DNA of 64,000 nt from Saccharothrix sp. NRRL B-16314 (GTDB lineage Bacteria; Actinomycetota; Actinomycetes; Mycobacteriales; Pseudonocardiaceae), in NCBI RefSeq assembly GCF_000716595.1, contig NZ_JNXC01000021.1:1-64000 (forward strand), given 5' to 3'. This document shows, piece after piece, positions 56,694 through 64,000 of this stretch (the first letter of the stretch is position 1; every line of letters begins with the position of its first letter). A model generated the notes under the pieces. It was not told the DNA's origin, made no database searches, and saw only the letters and a list, made by a program, of their open reading frames with translations. The position numbers were made by a program, and so were the translations under genes.

Positions 56694-57228
56694 TGGCTTC
56701 CCTGACCTCGCTCTGGAGCGTTTCGAGAGGTAGCTCTTCGGCTAGTCTATTCCATAGACGCCATCTAGTGGACGTTCTAAATCCCGCTGCCAAGTCATAT
56801 TTTTTCAAGATTGCATAAGCTTCGTCGCGGAGAACTAGTTGCGCTACTGATAGTGGATCTGGGCATGGATTCAAACAATGCGGCCGAATGATCCTCAGTG
56901 TAACTCCTCGACTTGTCTCCGAGGCTTGCCAGATGCCCCACCAGGAAGGGACTGCGGAATCGGCCCGACGAGTGGCCTGATCGCCCTCAACAACTAGTAC
57001 GGCAGTGTCTAGAACGGCGCTATAGAGAGGAACTTGCGAAGCGAGGCGCGAGAAATTGTCACGAGAACTTTTGATCTCGCAACCCGTTATTTCCCCATTG
57101 ATCGCTGCAAAGTCGATTCTTGTAGCGCCCGCCGCTATGGGCCATTCTCGACGGTAGACGGTCCTACGTCCGCGGTGACTGCGACGAAGACGCTTCTCGA
57201 CTGCATCAATGATCTGGGCCGCCCACAC
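56671..57228 (-). CDS. sce7726-family PD-(D/E)XK nuclease-like protein
   Basis: A 185-residue protein with a nuclease-like core: TRIDFAAING supplies the Asp, and GCEIKSSRDNFSRLASQ supplies the E-x-K of a PD-(D/E)XK site, at about residues 37-60. VPSWWGIWQA follows, a typical sce7726 motif. The C-terminal helical part (about 120-185) is probably a specificity or DNA-contact region. The GTG start is at 57228. It is convergent with the beta-family gene on AT-richer DNA. A nucleic-acid-cleaving defence or stability role is plausible but unproven. Confidence 0.8.
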   Translation of the reverse strand: MWAAQIIDAVEKRLRRSHRGRRTVYRREWPIAAGATRIDFAAINGEITGCEIKSSRDNFSRLASQVPLYSAVLDTAVLVVEGDQATRRADSAVPSWWGIWQASETSRGVTLRIIRPHCLNPCPDPLSVAQLVLRDEAYAILKKYDLAAGFRTSTRWRLWNRLAEELPLETLQSEVREAIKARQQW

Positions 57229-57290
57229 CGGGCGAGTCTAGCCCGACTGCCTCTGTCCTACATGGTGCGTTCGGTCGCTAAGGTCATGCT

Positions 57291-57857
57291 GTGGACGTCT
57301 CGACCATGGCGTGGAACCTCGCGTGGGACACGCTAGGCGGCTCCTCGCCGCGCCGCTGGCTGCATGTGCAGGGCGTCGGAGCGCGCGCTTCACAAGCAGC
57401 CCCGATGCTGGCACCGCCCGAAGGTGTACTTCTGGTGGCCGCTGCACTACTCCACGACATCGGCTACGCGCCTAACGTCGCCTTGACCGGTTTCCATCCC
57501 TTAGACGGTGCTCGCTACCTGCAAACCCAGGGTCTGCCCGAACGTCTTTGCGCCCTTGTCGCTCATCACTCGTGTGCCCGTATGGAGGCGGAGCTACGGT
57601 GCCTGTCCGTTGAGCTGGCAGCTTGGAACGACGAGAAGACCGAGCTCCGAGATGCTCTCTGGTGGGCTGACATGACGACGACACCGGACGGTAGGCCAAC
57701 CAACGTGCATGACCGGATCGTGGAGATCGAGAGACGGTATGGGCCGCATGATGTGGTTACGACCTTCATCCGGCAAGCCGTGCCAGAGCTAGTAGGCGCT
57801 GTTGAGCGGACTGAGGAACGGTTGCGGGTGGCTGGGTTGGGTCACTTGGCGAAGTAG
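57291..57857 (+). CDS. HD-domain phosphohydrolase-like protein
   Basis: A 188-residue protein: MDVSTMAWNLAWDTLGG, SPRRWLHVQGVGARA with the first His, then ALLHDIGYAP with the HD pair (about residues 53-54) and LVAHHSCARME with further His ligands. Such small HD proteins recur in actinomycete integrative elements; substrates are unknown. The GTG at 57291 fits the family start; an ATG five codons in is an alternative. It overlaps the convergent NUDIX gene by 16 bp. Confidence 0.8.
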   Translation: MDVSTMAWNLAWDTLGGSSPRRWLHVQGVGARASQAAPMLAPPEGVLLVAAALLHDIGYAPNVALTGFHPLDGARYLQTQGLPERLCALVAHHSCARMEAELRCLSVELAAWNDEKTELRDALWWADMTTTPDGRPTNVHDRIVEIERRYGPHDVVTTFIRQAVPELVGAVERTEERLRVAGLGHLAK

Positions 57858-58315
57858 GGGGTGGTCCGCGGTGCGAAGCCGTGTTCGATCCGGAGGCGGA
57901 TTGATGGGTGGATGTTGAGGGCTTGGAGGTCTTCGCGGGCTACCCAGTGGACTTCGCTGGATTCGTTGCTTGTGCGCAGCTCGCCTCCGATGGGTTGAGC
58001 GCGGAAGCAGATGGAGAATTCTTGGCGGACTTCGCCGTCCGTGTAGGAGATGACGTGGGCCGGGTCCGAGTAGATGCCGATGACATCGGTCGGTTCGACA
58101 TCGAAGCCGGTCTCTTCCTTGACCTCGCGGATGACGGTGTGGCCGATGGTCTCGCCTACGTCCTGGGCTCCGCCGGGGATGGAGTAGAGGTCGTTGTCGG
58201 TGCGGCGGATCATCAGTAGGCGGCCTTGGTCGTCTTGGACGAACGCGGTCACGGCTACGACGATGTTGGTTGCCTTGGGGGCGTTGGGGTCGTTGTAGTG
58301 GTCGGTGCGCGCCAT
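57842..58315 (-). CDS. NUDIX hydrolase of the AICE (Pif-like)
   Basis: A 157-residue NUDIX protein. The Nudix box runs GAQDVGETIGHTVIREVKEE then TGF at about residues 48-70, fully matching the GX5EX7REUXEEXGU consensus. In pSAM2, the Pif immunity factor has a Nudix motif, and NUDIX genes are usual in AICEs; many hydrolyse nucleoside diphosphate derivatives. It is followed upstream by the HTH gene 10 bp away, so the two probably form one transcript. Confidence 0.85.
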   Translation of the reverse strand: MARTDHYNDPNAPKATNIVVAVTAFVQDDQGRLLMIRRTDNDLYSIPGGAQDVGETIGHTVIREVKEETGFDVEPTDVIGIYSDPAHVISYTDGEVRQEFSICFRAQPIGGELRTSNESSEVHWVAREDLQALNIHPSIRLRIEHGFAPRTTPYFAK

Positions 58316-58325
58316 GTGTCCCTGC

Positions 58326-59069
58326 CTACCACTTGGGTGGCTTGGCGTCGTCCCAGACGCCCTGGAAGCTCTCCGCGTAGGTCTCGAAGAGGTCGCCTCC
58401 GGAGAGGCGGCGCAGGTGCAGGACCGGGGCGTGAGCTGCCATGAAGCCGTGTACGTGGGTGTTGACCAGCATCTCGTCGTCGAAGCGGTAGATCGAGTTG
58501 TAGAGCGTGGTGCGGTGGCACCTGACTTCGGCGTGGCCGGTGTCGGCCAGTGGCTTGAAGAACGCGAGGGCGTTGCGGACTTTGGCGGCGAGGGTGCCCT
58601 TGCCGATGCCCTCTTCCTCGCTGCGGCGGGCTACCTCGCGGCTGGCTGGGTCGCCGAGGAGTAGGCGGATCTTGACGCCTGCCTCGGCCTTCTGGCGGAA
58701 GGTCTTGATCAGGTTCGGGTTGTCGGTGAGGAACATGCCCGAGTAGATCAGGATCGAGATGTTCATGCGGGCCTGGTCGACCAGGTAGGTCCACTGCTCC
58801 TGGGGGATGGAGTGGCGGTGCGGGTAGACCTGCACGACCTCGGATTGGGTGATCTCCTTCTTGGCATCCGGGGCGAGGGCGTTGGGCCAGAGGTAGGTCT
58901 CGGCCTCCCGGACCATGGCGGCGATGGTGCGCCGGTGCCGGGGGTACGGGGTGCGGTCGAGGTTGATCCAGCGTTCAACCGTCTTGGGGTCCACGCCGGT
59001 GGCTTTGGCCACCTGGATGAGGTCGAAACCGTTGCGTAGCAACGAGTCTCGTAGGCGTTGGTTCGGCAT
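58326..59069 (-). CDS. HTH regulator with PLD-like C-terminal domain (DUF5919 type)
   Basis: A 247-residue protein. The N-terminus is an XRE-like HTH (FDLIQVAKATGVDPKTVERW at about residues 15-34). The rest resembles the DUF5919/phospholipase D-like domain of AICE regulators: ISILIYSGMFLTDNP, IRLLLGDPASREVARR and LVNTHVHGFMAAHAPVLHLR with a single degenerate HxK-like region. It probably controls maintenance or immunity genes of the element. It is transcribed towards the NUDIX gene and divergent from the Pra-like gene. Confidence 0.75.
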   Translation of the reverse strand: MPNQRLRDSLLRNGFDLIQVAKATGVDPKTVERWINLDRTPYPRHRRTIAAMVREAETYLWPNALAPDAKKEITQSEVVQVYPHRHSIPQEQWTYLVDQARMNISILIYSGMFLTDNPNLIKTFRQKAEAGVKIRLLLGDPASREVARRSEEEGIGKGTLAAKVRNALAFFKPLADTGHAEVRCHRTTLYNSIYRFDDEMLVNTHVHGFMAAHAPVLHLRRLSGGDLFETYAESFQGVWDDAKPPKW

Positions 59070-59228
59070 GGCTCCCCCTGTGGAACGAGTTGGGACGCCT
59101 TCAAGGTAGCAAGGACGTCTGTAGTTGTCCCGCTATGCGGTGCTGCCGTCCCGCATTTCTGCCGAAAGTGGTTGGTGTCGAGATGCCGGACAGCAGGTCC
59201 GGCCGACGCTGACGACAGGAGAACGGCT

Positions 59229-59681
59229 ATGGCGATCACGGGTGGGAGCAGGCTCCCCACGTCGCACGACTTCGTGTTCCCGCGCGGTGCGTTGGTGATG
59301 GGCGTTGAGCCGGTGCTCAAGTTCCAGTCCGCCGAGGAGCGGGCGAAGGGCCTGCCGGTTCAGCAGGAGACGGACAAGGAGACCGGGTTGCTGGTGTGGT
59401 CGGTCCTGGTGATCGACCAGGCGGCCGAGCGGAAGACCGATGCGGCGGTCACGGTGAAGATCGCTGCTCCTCACCAGCCGGTGCCTCCGGAGGCGATTCC
59501 GGGGACGGATGTTCGGCCGGTGGTGTTCGAGGGGTTGACGGTGACGCCGTGGATCGATGACAAGGCGTGCCGGGGGAGCCACGGGGGTGAGCGGCACCGG
59601 TGCCGGGCGAAGCTCGGGTACAGCCTGCGCGCGTCCGGGATGAAGCCGGTCGTCGCCAAGCCCGCCTCTAAGGCCGCGTGA
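59229..59681 (+). CDS. Plasmid replication, integration and excision activator (Pra-like)
   Basis: A 150-residue protein matching the small AICE activators annotated from pSAM2 Pra-type neighbourhoods: TSHDFVFPRGALVMGVEPVL, KETGLLVWSVLVID, VKIAAPHQPVPPEAIPGTD, FEGLTVTPWI, and CRAKLGYSLRASGMKP at the end. It is thought to switch on replication, excision and transfer. The ATG at 59229 follows AGGAGA by 6 bp. It is the first of a run of plus-strand transfer and replication genes; the stop overlaps the next start by 4 bp. Confidence 0.8.
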   Translation: MAITGGSRLPTSHDFVFPRGALVMGVEPVLKFQSAEERAKGLPVQQETDKETGLLVWSVLVIDQAAERKTDAAVTVKIAAPHQPVPPEAIPGTDVRPVVFEGLTVTPWIDDKACRGSHGGERHRCRAKLGYSLRASGMKPVVAKPASKAA

Positions 59682-59941
59682 CCCCGGTGGCGGACATGGT
59701 GCGTCTTCACGTGACCGCTGACCTGCCGATGCGGGTCGAACCGCTGGTGTTCGCTGGGCGGGTGGAGGTCCGGTTTGGCAACGCCTTCCCGGCCGTGCTG
59801 TTGGTGGACCACGCGGCGCTTCCGCGTCTGGTGCGTGGCCTCACCGAGGGGCAGGCGGCTCTGGAGCAGGTGGCCCCTCCGAAGGCGGGGCGGCATGTGC
59901 TGGTTGAGGAGGTCGGTGATGACGCCACCGGGGAGGGTTGA
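59678..59941 (+). CDS. Small AICE protein, 87 aa
   Basis: An 87-residue protein of unknown function (VRLHVTADLPMRVEPLVFAG, then VLLVDHAALPRLVRGLTEGQ). It starts at a GTG overlapping the Pra-like stop by 4 bp. No motif is recognised; context suggests a role in replication or transfer. Confidence 0.6.
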   Translation: MTPVADMVRLHVTADLPMRVEPLVFAGRVEVRFGNAFPAVLLVDHAALPRLVRGLTEGQAALEQVAPPKAGRHVLVEEVGDDATGEG

Positions 59942-59945
59942 GTCG

Positions 59946-60320
59946 ATGGCCCTGCCGCAGGTGGGCGGCAACGTCGCCCTGATCGTGGCGCGCTACCCGG
60001 AGCTTGGCCGCCTGGTCGAACTGGAGGCGGCGGGGTGGTCGTTCATCCACCACCGGGACGCGGAGGGCGTCAAGCAGGTGGACGCGTTCCGGGCGTGGCC
60101 TGACGGGTGGATGGACTGCCTCCGGGTCCGCTCGGCCACTGATGCGATGGGGCTGCGGTCGACCGGTGGTGATCCGCCCGCGTTGACGTGGGAACGGACC
60201 GGGGATCTGGCTGAGGTGGTCGACGGGCTGATCGGGCTTCCGGCACCGGGGGAGAGGACTGCTCCGCGATTGGTGCGCGGGGTTGCTCCGCGGTTGTGGA
60301 CGCCTGGGGGGCGGCGGTGA
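59946..60320 (+). CDS. Hypothetical AICE protein, 124 aa
   Basis: A 124-residue protein beginning MALPQVGGNVALIVARYPEL, with Trp-rich WSFIHHRDAEGVKQVDAFRA and WPDGWMDCLRVRSATDA. No family is recognised. The ATG at 59946 lies 4 bp after the preceding stop. It overlaps the next XRE gene by 25 bp in another frame. Confidence 0.6.
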   Translation: MALPQVGGNVALIVARYPELGRLVELEAAGWSFIHHRDAEGVKQVDAFRAWPDGWMDCLRVRSATDAMGLRSTGGDPPALTWERTGDLAEVVDGLIGLPAPGERTAPRLVRGVAPRLWTPGGRR

Positions 60321-60781
60321 CTGCGGAGGGTAAAGCCGCACGTCAACCGGCACGGCGCTCGGTGTACTACCAGGTGTTGGGCGGGCATCTGCGGCAGTTG
60401 CGTCGTGAGCGGGGCGTGTCGACGGTGGACATGGCCGAGCGGTTCGGGATGTCGGTGGCGATGTTCTCCAAGATCGAGCATGGGACGCGGGGGCCAAGTC
60501 CGGCGGCGTTGGAGATGTATGCCGAGGTCACGGGTGTGCCGCTGCTGGAGCTGTTGGCGGGCGCGGCGGCTCGGCACCGGGAGGAGTTGGACCCCTTCGA
60601 TCTGTTGTTGCGGGTGGAGCTGCCTGAGCACGTGCGGGCGTTGGACGGCCTGGCGTTGTACGCGGGCATCCCGGCGCGGCACATGCCCCGGTCGCTGCCG
60701 CTGCGGCTCACCGACACCTCGGGCGTGATCTTCGGCGCGGCCGACGCCTACACCCGCAGGAGCGGCACGGAGGCGGGGTGA
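60296..60781 (+). CDS. XRE-family regulator of the AICE
   Basis: A 161-residue protein with a classical XRE HTH: LRQLRRERGVSTVDMAERFG, then MSVAMFSKIEHGTRGPS, at about residues 32-70. The C-terminal part has no recognised domain. GTG starts at 60296 and 60317 are both possible; the latter removes most of the overlap with the previous gene. It precedes the transfer genes after a hairpin-containing gap and may control them. Confidence 0.8.
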   Translation: MDAWGAAVTAEGKAARQPARRSVYYQVLGGHLRQLRRERGVSTVDMAERFGMSVAMFSKIEHGTRGPSPAALEMYAEVTGVPLLELLAGAAARHREELDPFDLLLRVELPEHVRALDGLALYAGIPARHMPRSLPLRLTDTSGVIFGAADAYTRRSGTEAG

Positions 60782-60878
60782 TAGCTGACTGAAGTCCTGT
60801 TTGGACAAACCGCGTGATCCGCTGTGGGTCATGTGGCGATGCCGCACATCCTGTTGCGGCGCAACGCTTTCCGTAAGA

Positions 60879-60919
60879 CGCAGGAGCGGTACCGGGCTAC
60901 CAACCTCGCCGCTCCTGCG
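60879..60919 (+). terminator. Stem-loop before the transfer/replication genes
   Basis: CGCAGGAGCG (60879-60888) pairs perfectly with CGCTCCTGCG (60910-60919) over a 21-nt loop, 30 bp before the small zinc-ribbon gene. A short dyad GTTGC-GGC-GCAAC lies just upstream. It could be a terminator, an attenuator or an origin/transfer site. Confidence 0.45.
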
Positions 60920-60948
60920 TTGTCCACACCGCGTGGGAGTGAACAACG

Positions 60949-61101
60949 ATGACGGTAAGGCATGGGCGCAAACACGCGCCAGAGAGGGTCACCCGGACGC
61001 GCTGCGCGACCTGTCGCAGGTTCACGCGGCTGCTGTCGGGACAGAGCGAGTGCAACCGCTGTGTTGGGGCGCTGGACTTGGACTTCGGCGGTGCCCGATG
61101 A
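60949..61101 (+). CDS. Small zinc-ribbon-like protein, 50 aa
   Basis: A 50-residue protein read directly from the DNA: MTVRHGRKHAPERVTRTRCA, then two Cys pairs, CATC and CNRC, about 17 residues apart. This is the layout of a single zinc ribbon. Its TGA overlaps the traB start in ATGA, so it is translationally coupled to traB. Function is unknown; similar short Cys-pair genes often precede FtsK-like genes in AICEs. Confidence 0.65.
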   Translation: MTVRHGRKHAPERVTRTRCATCRRFTRLLSGQSECNRCVGALDLDFGGAR

Positions 61102-62563
61102 GCGGCGGCAGGTGGGTTGACCCGGCTCCGTTCGAGGGCGCTCGACCTCGCGTGCCGTGGTGGGTCCTGGTGCCGGGCAGGTTGAGGTGGATCGCGTTCC
61201 TGGTGGCGCTGGTGTGGCTGGTGGTGGTCGGGATCGTGCGCCTGGTGCTCGTCGTCGTGCGCTACCCGGTCGTGACGGTGGTGCCGGTGTCGGCGGTCTG
61301 GTGCTGGTGGCGGTTCGGGCTGTCGCCACTGGTGCTGGCGCTGTTGTCGCTGGTGGCGGCTCTGACGGTCTGGGCCGGGTACGACCGGGCGTCGTTCCTG
61401 CGGCACTGCTGGTACCGGCTGGTCACCGAGTGGCGGCGGGCCACGGTCTACGTGCCGAAGTGGCGGGCCGTCGTGCGCCTGGCGGACCTGGCCAAGCGGG
61501 ATCGGGGCCGTGAGTACCGGCCTCGACTGCGTCGGGTGCGGTCGGAGGGGTGGCGGGATCGGGTTCGGGTGCGGATGGTGCCTGCGCAGGCACCGGAGGC
61601 GTGGGAGCTGCGGCGGGACGGGCTGGCGCACTCGTTCGGAGCTCGGTCGTGTCGGGTGCGGGTGCTGCGGCCTCGGGTGATCGAACTGGACTTCGTCCAC
61701 CGTGACCCGCTGGCACGTCCGCTGCCGGTGCCTGTGCTGGCTGACGTTGAGGTCGATCTGAAGCGCGTGGTCGTCGGGCGGACGGAGACCGGTAAGCCGT
61801 GGCGACTGCGGTTGCTGGGATCGCAAGTCCTGGTGGTCGGTGTGCCCGGTGCGGGTAAGGGCTCGGTGTTGTGGTCGCTGGTGTGGCAGCTCGCGCCGGC
61901 GGTCCGGGCGGGCTTGGTGCGGCTTGTGGGGATCGACCCGAAGGGCGGGATGGAACTGGGCCAGTGTCCGGATGCCTTCGATCGGGTTGTCTACGACAAC
62001 GGGCCGGAAGCTGTTGCGCTGCTTGAGGAAATCGCATCGGCGGTCAAGGAGCGTGCGACTCGCTACCGGGGTGTGCGGCGGCTGTGGGCGCGGTCGACGG
62101 GTGAGCCGTTCACGGTCTTGGTGGTCGATGAGCTGGCGGACCTGGTCGCCTACCAACCGGACAAGCAGCTCCGGGAACGAGCGGTGCGGGCTATCCAGAC
62201 CATCACCTCACAGGGCCGTGCTCCTGGCTACGCGGTGGTCGGTCTGGTGCAGGACCCGCGTAAGGAGGTCGTCTCCTTTCGGCACCTGTTCAGCACCCGC
62301 TGGCGTTGAGGCTGGACGAACCGCAACAGGTGGACATGGTCCTGGGCGACGGTGTCCGGCAACGCGGCGCGGCGGCTCACGAGATCAGCGAGAACACACC
62401 CGGCGTGGCCTGGGTCAAGCAGGACGGGCAGCGGGAGCCGGAGCGGGCCCGGGCCTTCCACGTCACCGATGCGGACTTGGTCGACTTGGGCGTCTACCTG
62501 GCCGACGCCACGGTGCACGACTTTCCGACTCGGCCGGATGGCACGGGGGAGGTGGCGGCGTGA
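61098..62563 (+). pseudogene. traB: TraB-like FtsK/SpoIIIE conjugative DNA translocase, frameshifted
   Basis: The intact protein would be about 488 residues. It has N-terminal membrane helices (about 30-100), Walker A VPGAGKGS at about residue 254 and Walker B VLVVDELADL near 343. The frame ends early at SFRHLFSTRWR, while the neighbouring frame continues exactly with LRLDEPQQVDMVLGDGV and AAHEISENTPGVAWVKQDGQ to a stop at 62563. Reading CGC-TGG at 62298-62303 as CGC-GTG-GCG restores one frame, so one G is missing after 62300. Two pieces: 61098-62309 and about 62301-62563. It may be a true mutation or a sequencing error. TraB pumps double-stranded DNA between hyphae. Confidence 0.8.
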
Positions 62564-64000
62564 GCGAGTACCTGACTCGTGCCGACCGGATGAAGCAGCC
62601 GGCGGCGCTCGACGTGGCTCGGGCCGTGGCCGAGGAGCACGGCGTCTGTGTCCGGCCGCTGGCCAAGGAGCGAATCGACCTGGACACCGGACGAGTGGAG
62701 ATCGTGCCCGTGCCGTGCGGCTCGACCGTGGCCAGTGTGTGCCCTACCTGCGCGGAGAAGAACCGGCGGTTGCGGATGGCGCAGTGCCGAGAGGGATGGC
62801 ACCTGACCGAGGAACCCGACTTCACCCCGAACGCTCCCAGCGACGATCAGCGGGCGCTGACCGCGTACCGGGCGGATCTGGTCAAGGCGTACCGCCAGGC
62901 CGTCGAAGAGGACGACGAGATCGGGGCGGCAGAGGTACGGGAGGAGGTCGCCGGGGTTGACGCCGAACTTCGGCAACTGGGAATCTGCGGTGCACTCCCG
63001 GCGCTTGAGGTGCGGGCTCGGGCGGTGCGCAAGCGGTCGACCAGGCGGCGGCAGGATGCGCCGAACCTGCCTCGGCGGCCGGTCCAGAAGCGCACGGTCG
63101 GCCGGGTCTTCGGCGGCAAGTACCAGCCCTCGACCTTCCTCACGCTGACGCTCGACAGCTACGGCAAGGTGCGCAGCGACGGCACGCCGATTGACCCAGC
63201 CAAGTACGACTACCGACGTGCGGCTCGGGACGCGGTGCACTTCGCGGCCCTGCTGGACAGATTCGTGCAGAACCTGCGGCGCTGTGTCGGCTGGGATGTG
63301 CAGTACTTCTCCACCGTTGAGCCTCAGCGACGCCTGGCGCCGCACTGGCACGCGGCTGTGCGGGGTTCGATCTCGCGGGCGGAGCTGCGGGCGGTCGCGG
63401 AGGCCACCTACCACCAGGTCTGGTGGCCCAACCACGACGAGATCAAGTACAGCGGCGACAACCGGCCGGTCTGGGATTCGCGGGCGAAGGGGTTCGTTGA
63501 TCCGGTTACCCGTGAACCGCTGCCGACGTGGGAGGAAGCGCTCGATCAGGTGGAGCGTCCGGCGCACGTGGCGCGGTTCGGGGTGCAGGTGCACTCCAAG
63601 GGCATCCTCGGCGGCACGGAGGAGGCCGGACGCCATATCGGCTACCTGACGAAGTACCTGACCAAGAGCATCGGTGAGTGCTTCGACGCCCGAACCAGCC
63701 GCCAGGAGGACCACGCCGAACGCCTCGGCGCCGAGCTGGCCGTCACGCCCTGCTCACCGCAGTGCCCGGTGTGGCTGCTCTACGGCGTGCAACCCAAGGG
63801 CGCTCGGCTGTCGATGGAACCCGGCCGGTGCAAGGGCAAGGCGCACAAGCGCTCAACCCTCGGCGTCGCCGGACGGCGGGTGCTGGTGTCACGGAAGTGG
63901 TCCGGGAAGTCGCTCGCCGACCACAAGCACGACCGCAAGGAATTCGTTCGGCAACTGCTCGCCGACGTGGGGGTCACCGGGGACGACCAGCCGAAACGGG
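62560..64000 (+). CDS. RepSA-type HUH replication initiator, 3' end beyond the window
   Basis: The open frame runs from GTG 62560 (overlapping the traB stop by 4 bp) to the window edge, at least 480 residues. Zinc-type cysteines (VCPTCAEKN near residue 62), the HUH metal motif HWH at 262-264 and the Tyr-containing GRHIGYLTKYLTKSIG near 360 match rolling-circle Rep proteins of pSAM2-like AICEs. It nicks the origin for replication of the excised element. Excisionase and integrase genes usually follow. Confidence 0.85.
   Translation, partial: MSEYLTRADRMKQPAALDVARAVAEEHGVCVRPLAKERIDLDTGRVEIVPVPCGSTVASVCPTCAEKNRRLRMAQCREGWHLTEEPDFTPNAPSDDQRALTAYRADLVKAYRQAVEEDDEIGAAEVREEVAGVDAELRQLGICGALPALEVRARAVRKRSTRRRQDAPNLPRRPVQKRTVGRVFGGKYQPSTFLTLTLDSYGKVRSDGTPIDPAKYDYRRAARDAVHFAALLDRFVQNLRRCVGWDVQYFSTVEPQRRLAPHWHAAVRGSISRAELRAVAEATYHQVWWPNHDEIKYSGDNRPVWDSRAKGFVDPVTREPLPTWEEALDQVERPAHVARFGVQVHSKGILGGTEEAGRHIGYLTKYLTKSIGECFDARTSRQEDHAERLGAELAVTPCSPQCPVWLLYGVQPKGARLSMEPGRCKGKAHKRSTLGVAGRRVLVSRKWSGKSLADHKHDRKEFVRQLLADVGVTGDDQPKR

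Larger units (their letters stand above)
54242..64000 (+). mobile_element. Actinomycete integrative and conjugative element (left part, runs off the window)
   Basis: The junction is the tRNA-Arg 3' half. Inside lie AICE hallmark genes: a Pra-type replication/integration/excision activator, an FtsK-like TraB, and a HUH rolling-circle Rep that is open at the window edge, plus NUDIX, HD-domain and XRE genes usual in pSAM2-like elements. Gene order predicts xis, int and the complete tRNA-Arg just past 64000. AT-richer cargo (about 55330-57230) sits near the left end. One-base damage in traB may prevent transfer. Confidence 0.85.

Overview
The window is very GC-rich chromosomal DNA of a filamentous actinomycete, most likely a Pseudonocardiales member of the Saccharothrix, Lentzea or Actinosynnema type. 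This rests on paired Scr1-type XRE and DUF397 genes, a Ddn-like F420-dependent protein, an IniB-domain protein beside dynamin-like GTPases, many GTG/TTG starts and 1-8 bp gene overlaps, and an actinomycete integrative and conjugative element (AICE). Genus-level placement is inference.

Layout. 1-542: right end of an IS200/IS605-type element (C-terminal tnpB piece plus right-end hairpins) abutting a TetR gene. 1122-6128: FAD oxidase and cytosine deaminase-like amidohydrolase pair, a hypothetical gene, an MDR oxidoreductase and a GNAT gene. 6135-11019: FtsK/EccC-like ATPase with two small helical proteins and two unknown proteins, a possible secretion or translocation module. 11238-18912: mixed metabolic and regulatory genes, including an alpha/beta hydrolase that lacks its nucleophilic serine. 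18905-27086: an iniB-iniA-iniC-like envelope-stress operon, divergent from an Hsp70-like protein and a MalT-like STAND/LuxR regulator. 27632-31690: nSTAND protein with 14 WD40 repeats. 32612-34593: Ada-AlkA fusion and Ogt alkylation-repair pair. 35575-43330: several small regulator-plus-partner modules with clear operator-like repeats.

44195-53330 is an eight-gene, tightly coupled minus-strand biosynthetic operon. It encodes an AAC(3)/FrbF-type N-acyltransferase, a flavoprotein monooxygenase, a nucleotidyltransferase fused to a PLP enzyme (FrbH-like), a CDP-alcohol phosphatidyltransferase, a HAD hydrolase, two ATP-grasp ligases and an MFS exporter. The first three recall late FR-900098 phosphonate chemistry, but no PEP mutase is present in the window. 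This is my best candidate for an undescribed pathway.

54242-64000 is the left part of an AICE inserted in tRNA-Arg(CCT): a 3' tRNA half marks the junction, and the Pra-like, TraB and HUH-Rep genes point to xis, int and the intact tRNA beyond the window. traB carries an apparent one-base deletion. Its AT-richer cargo (RHH protein, T4-beta-family protein, sce7726 PD-(D/E)XK protein) is a second candidate for an undescribed, possibly defensive, system. In-frame 15-bp minisatellites recur at three loci.
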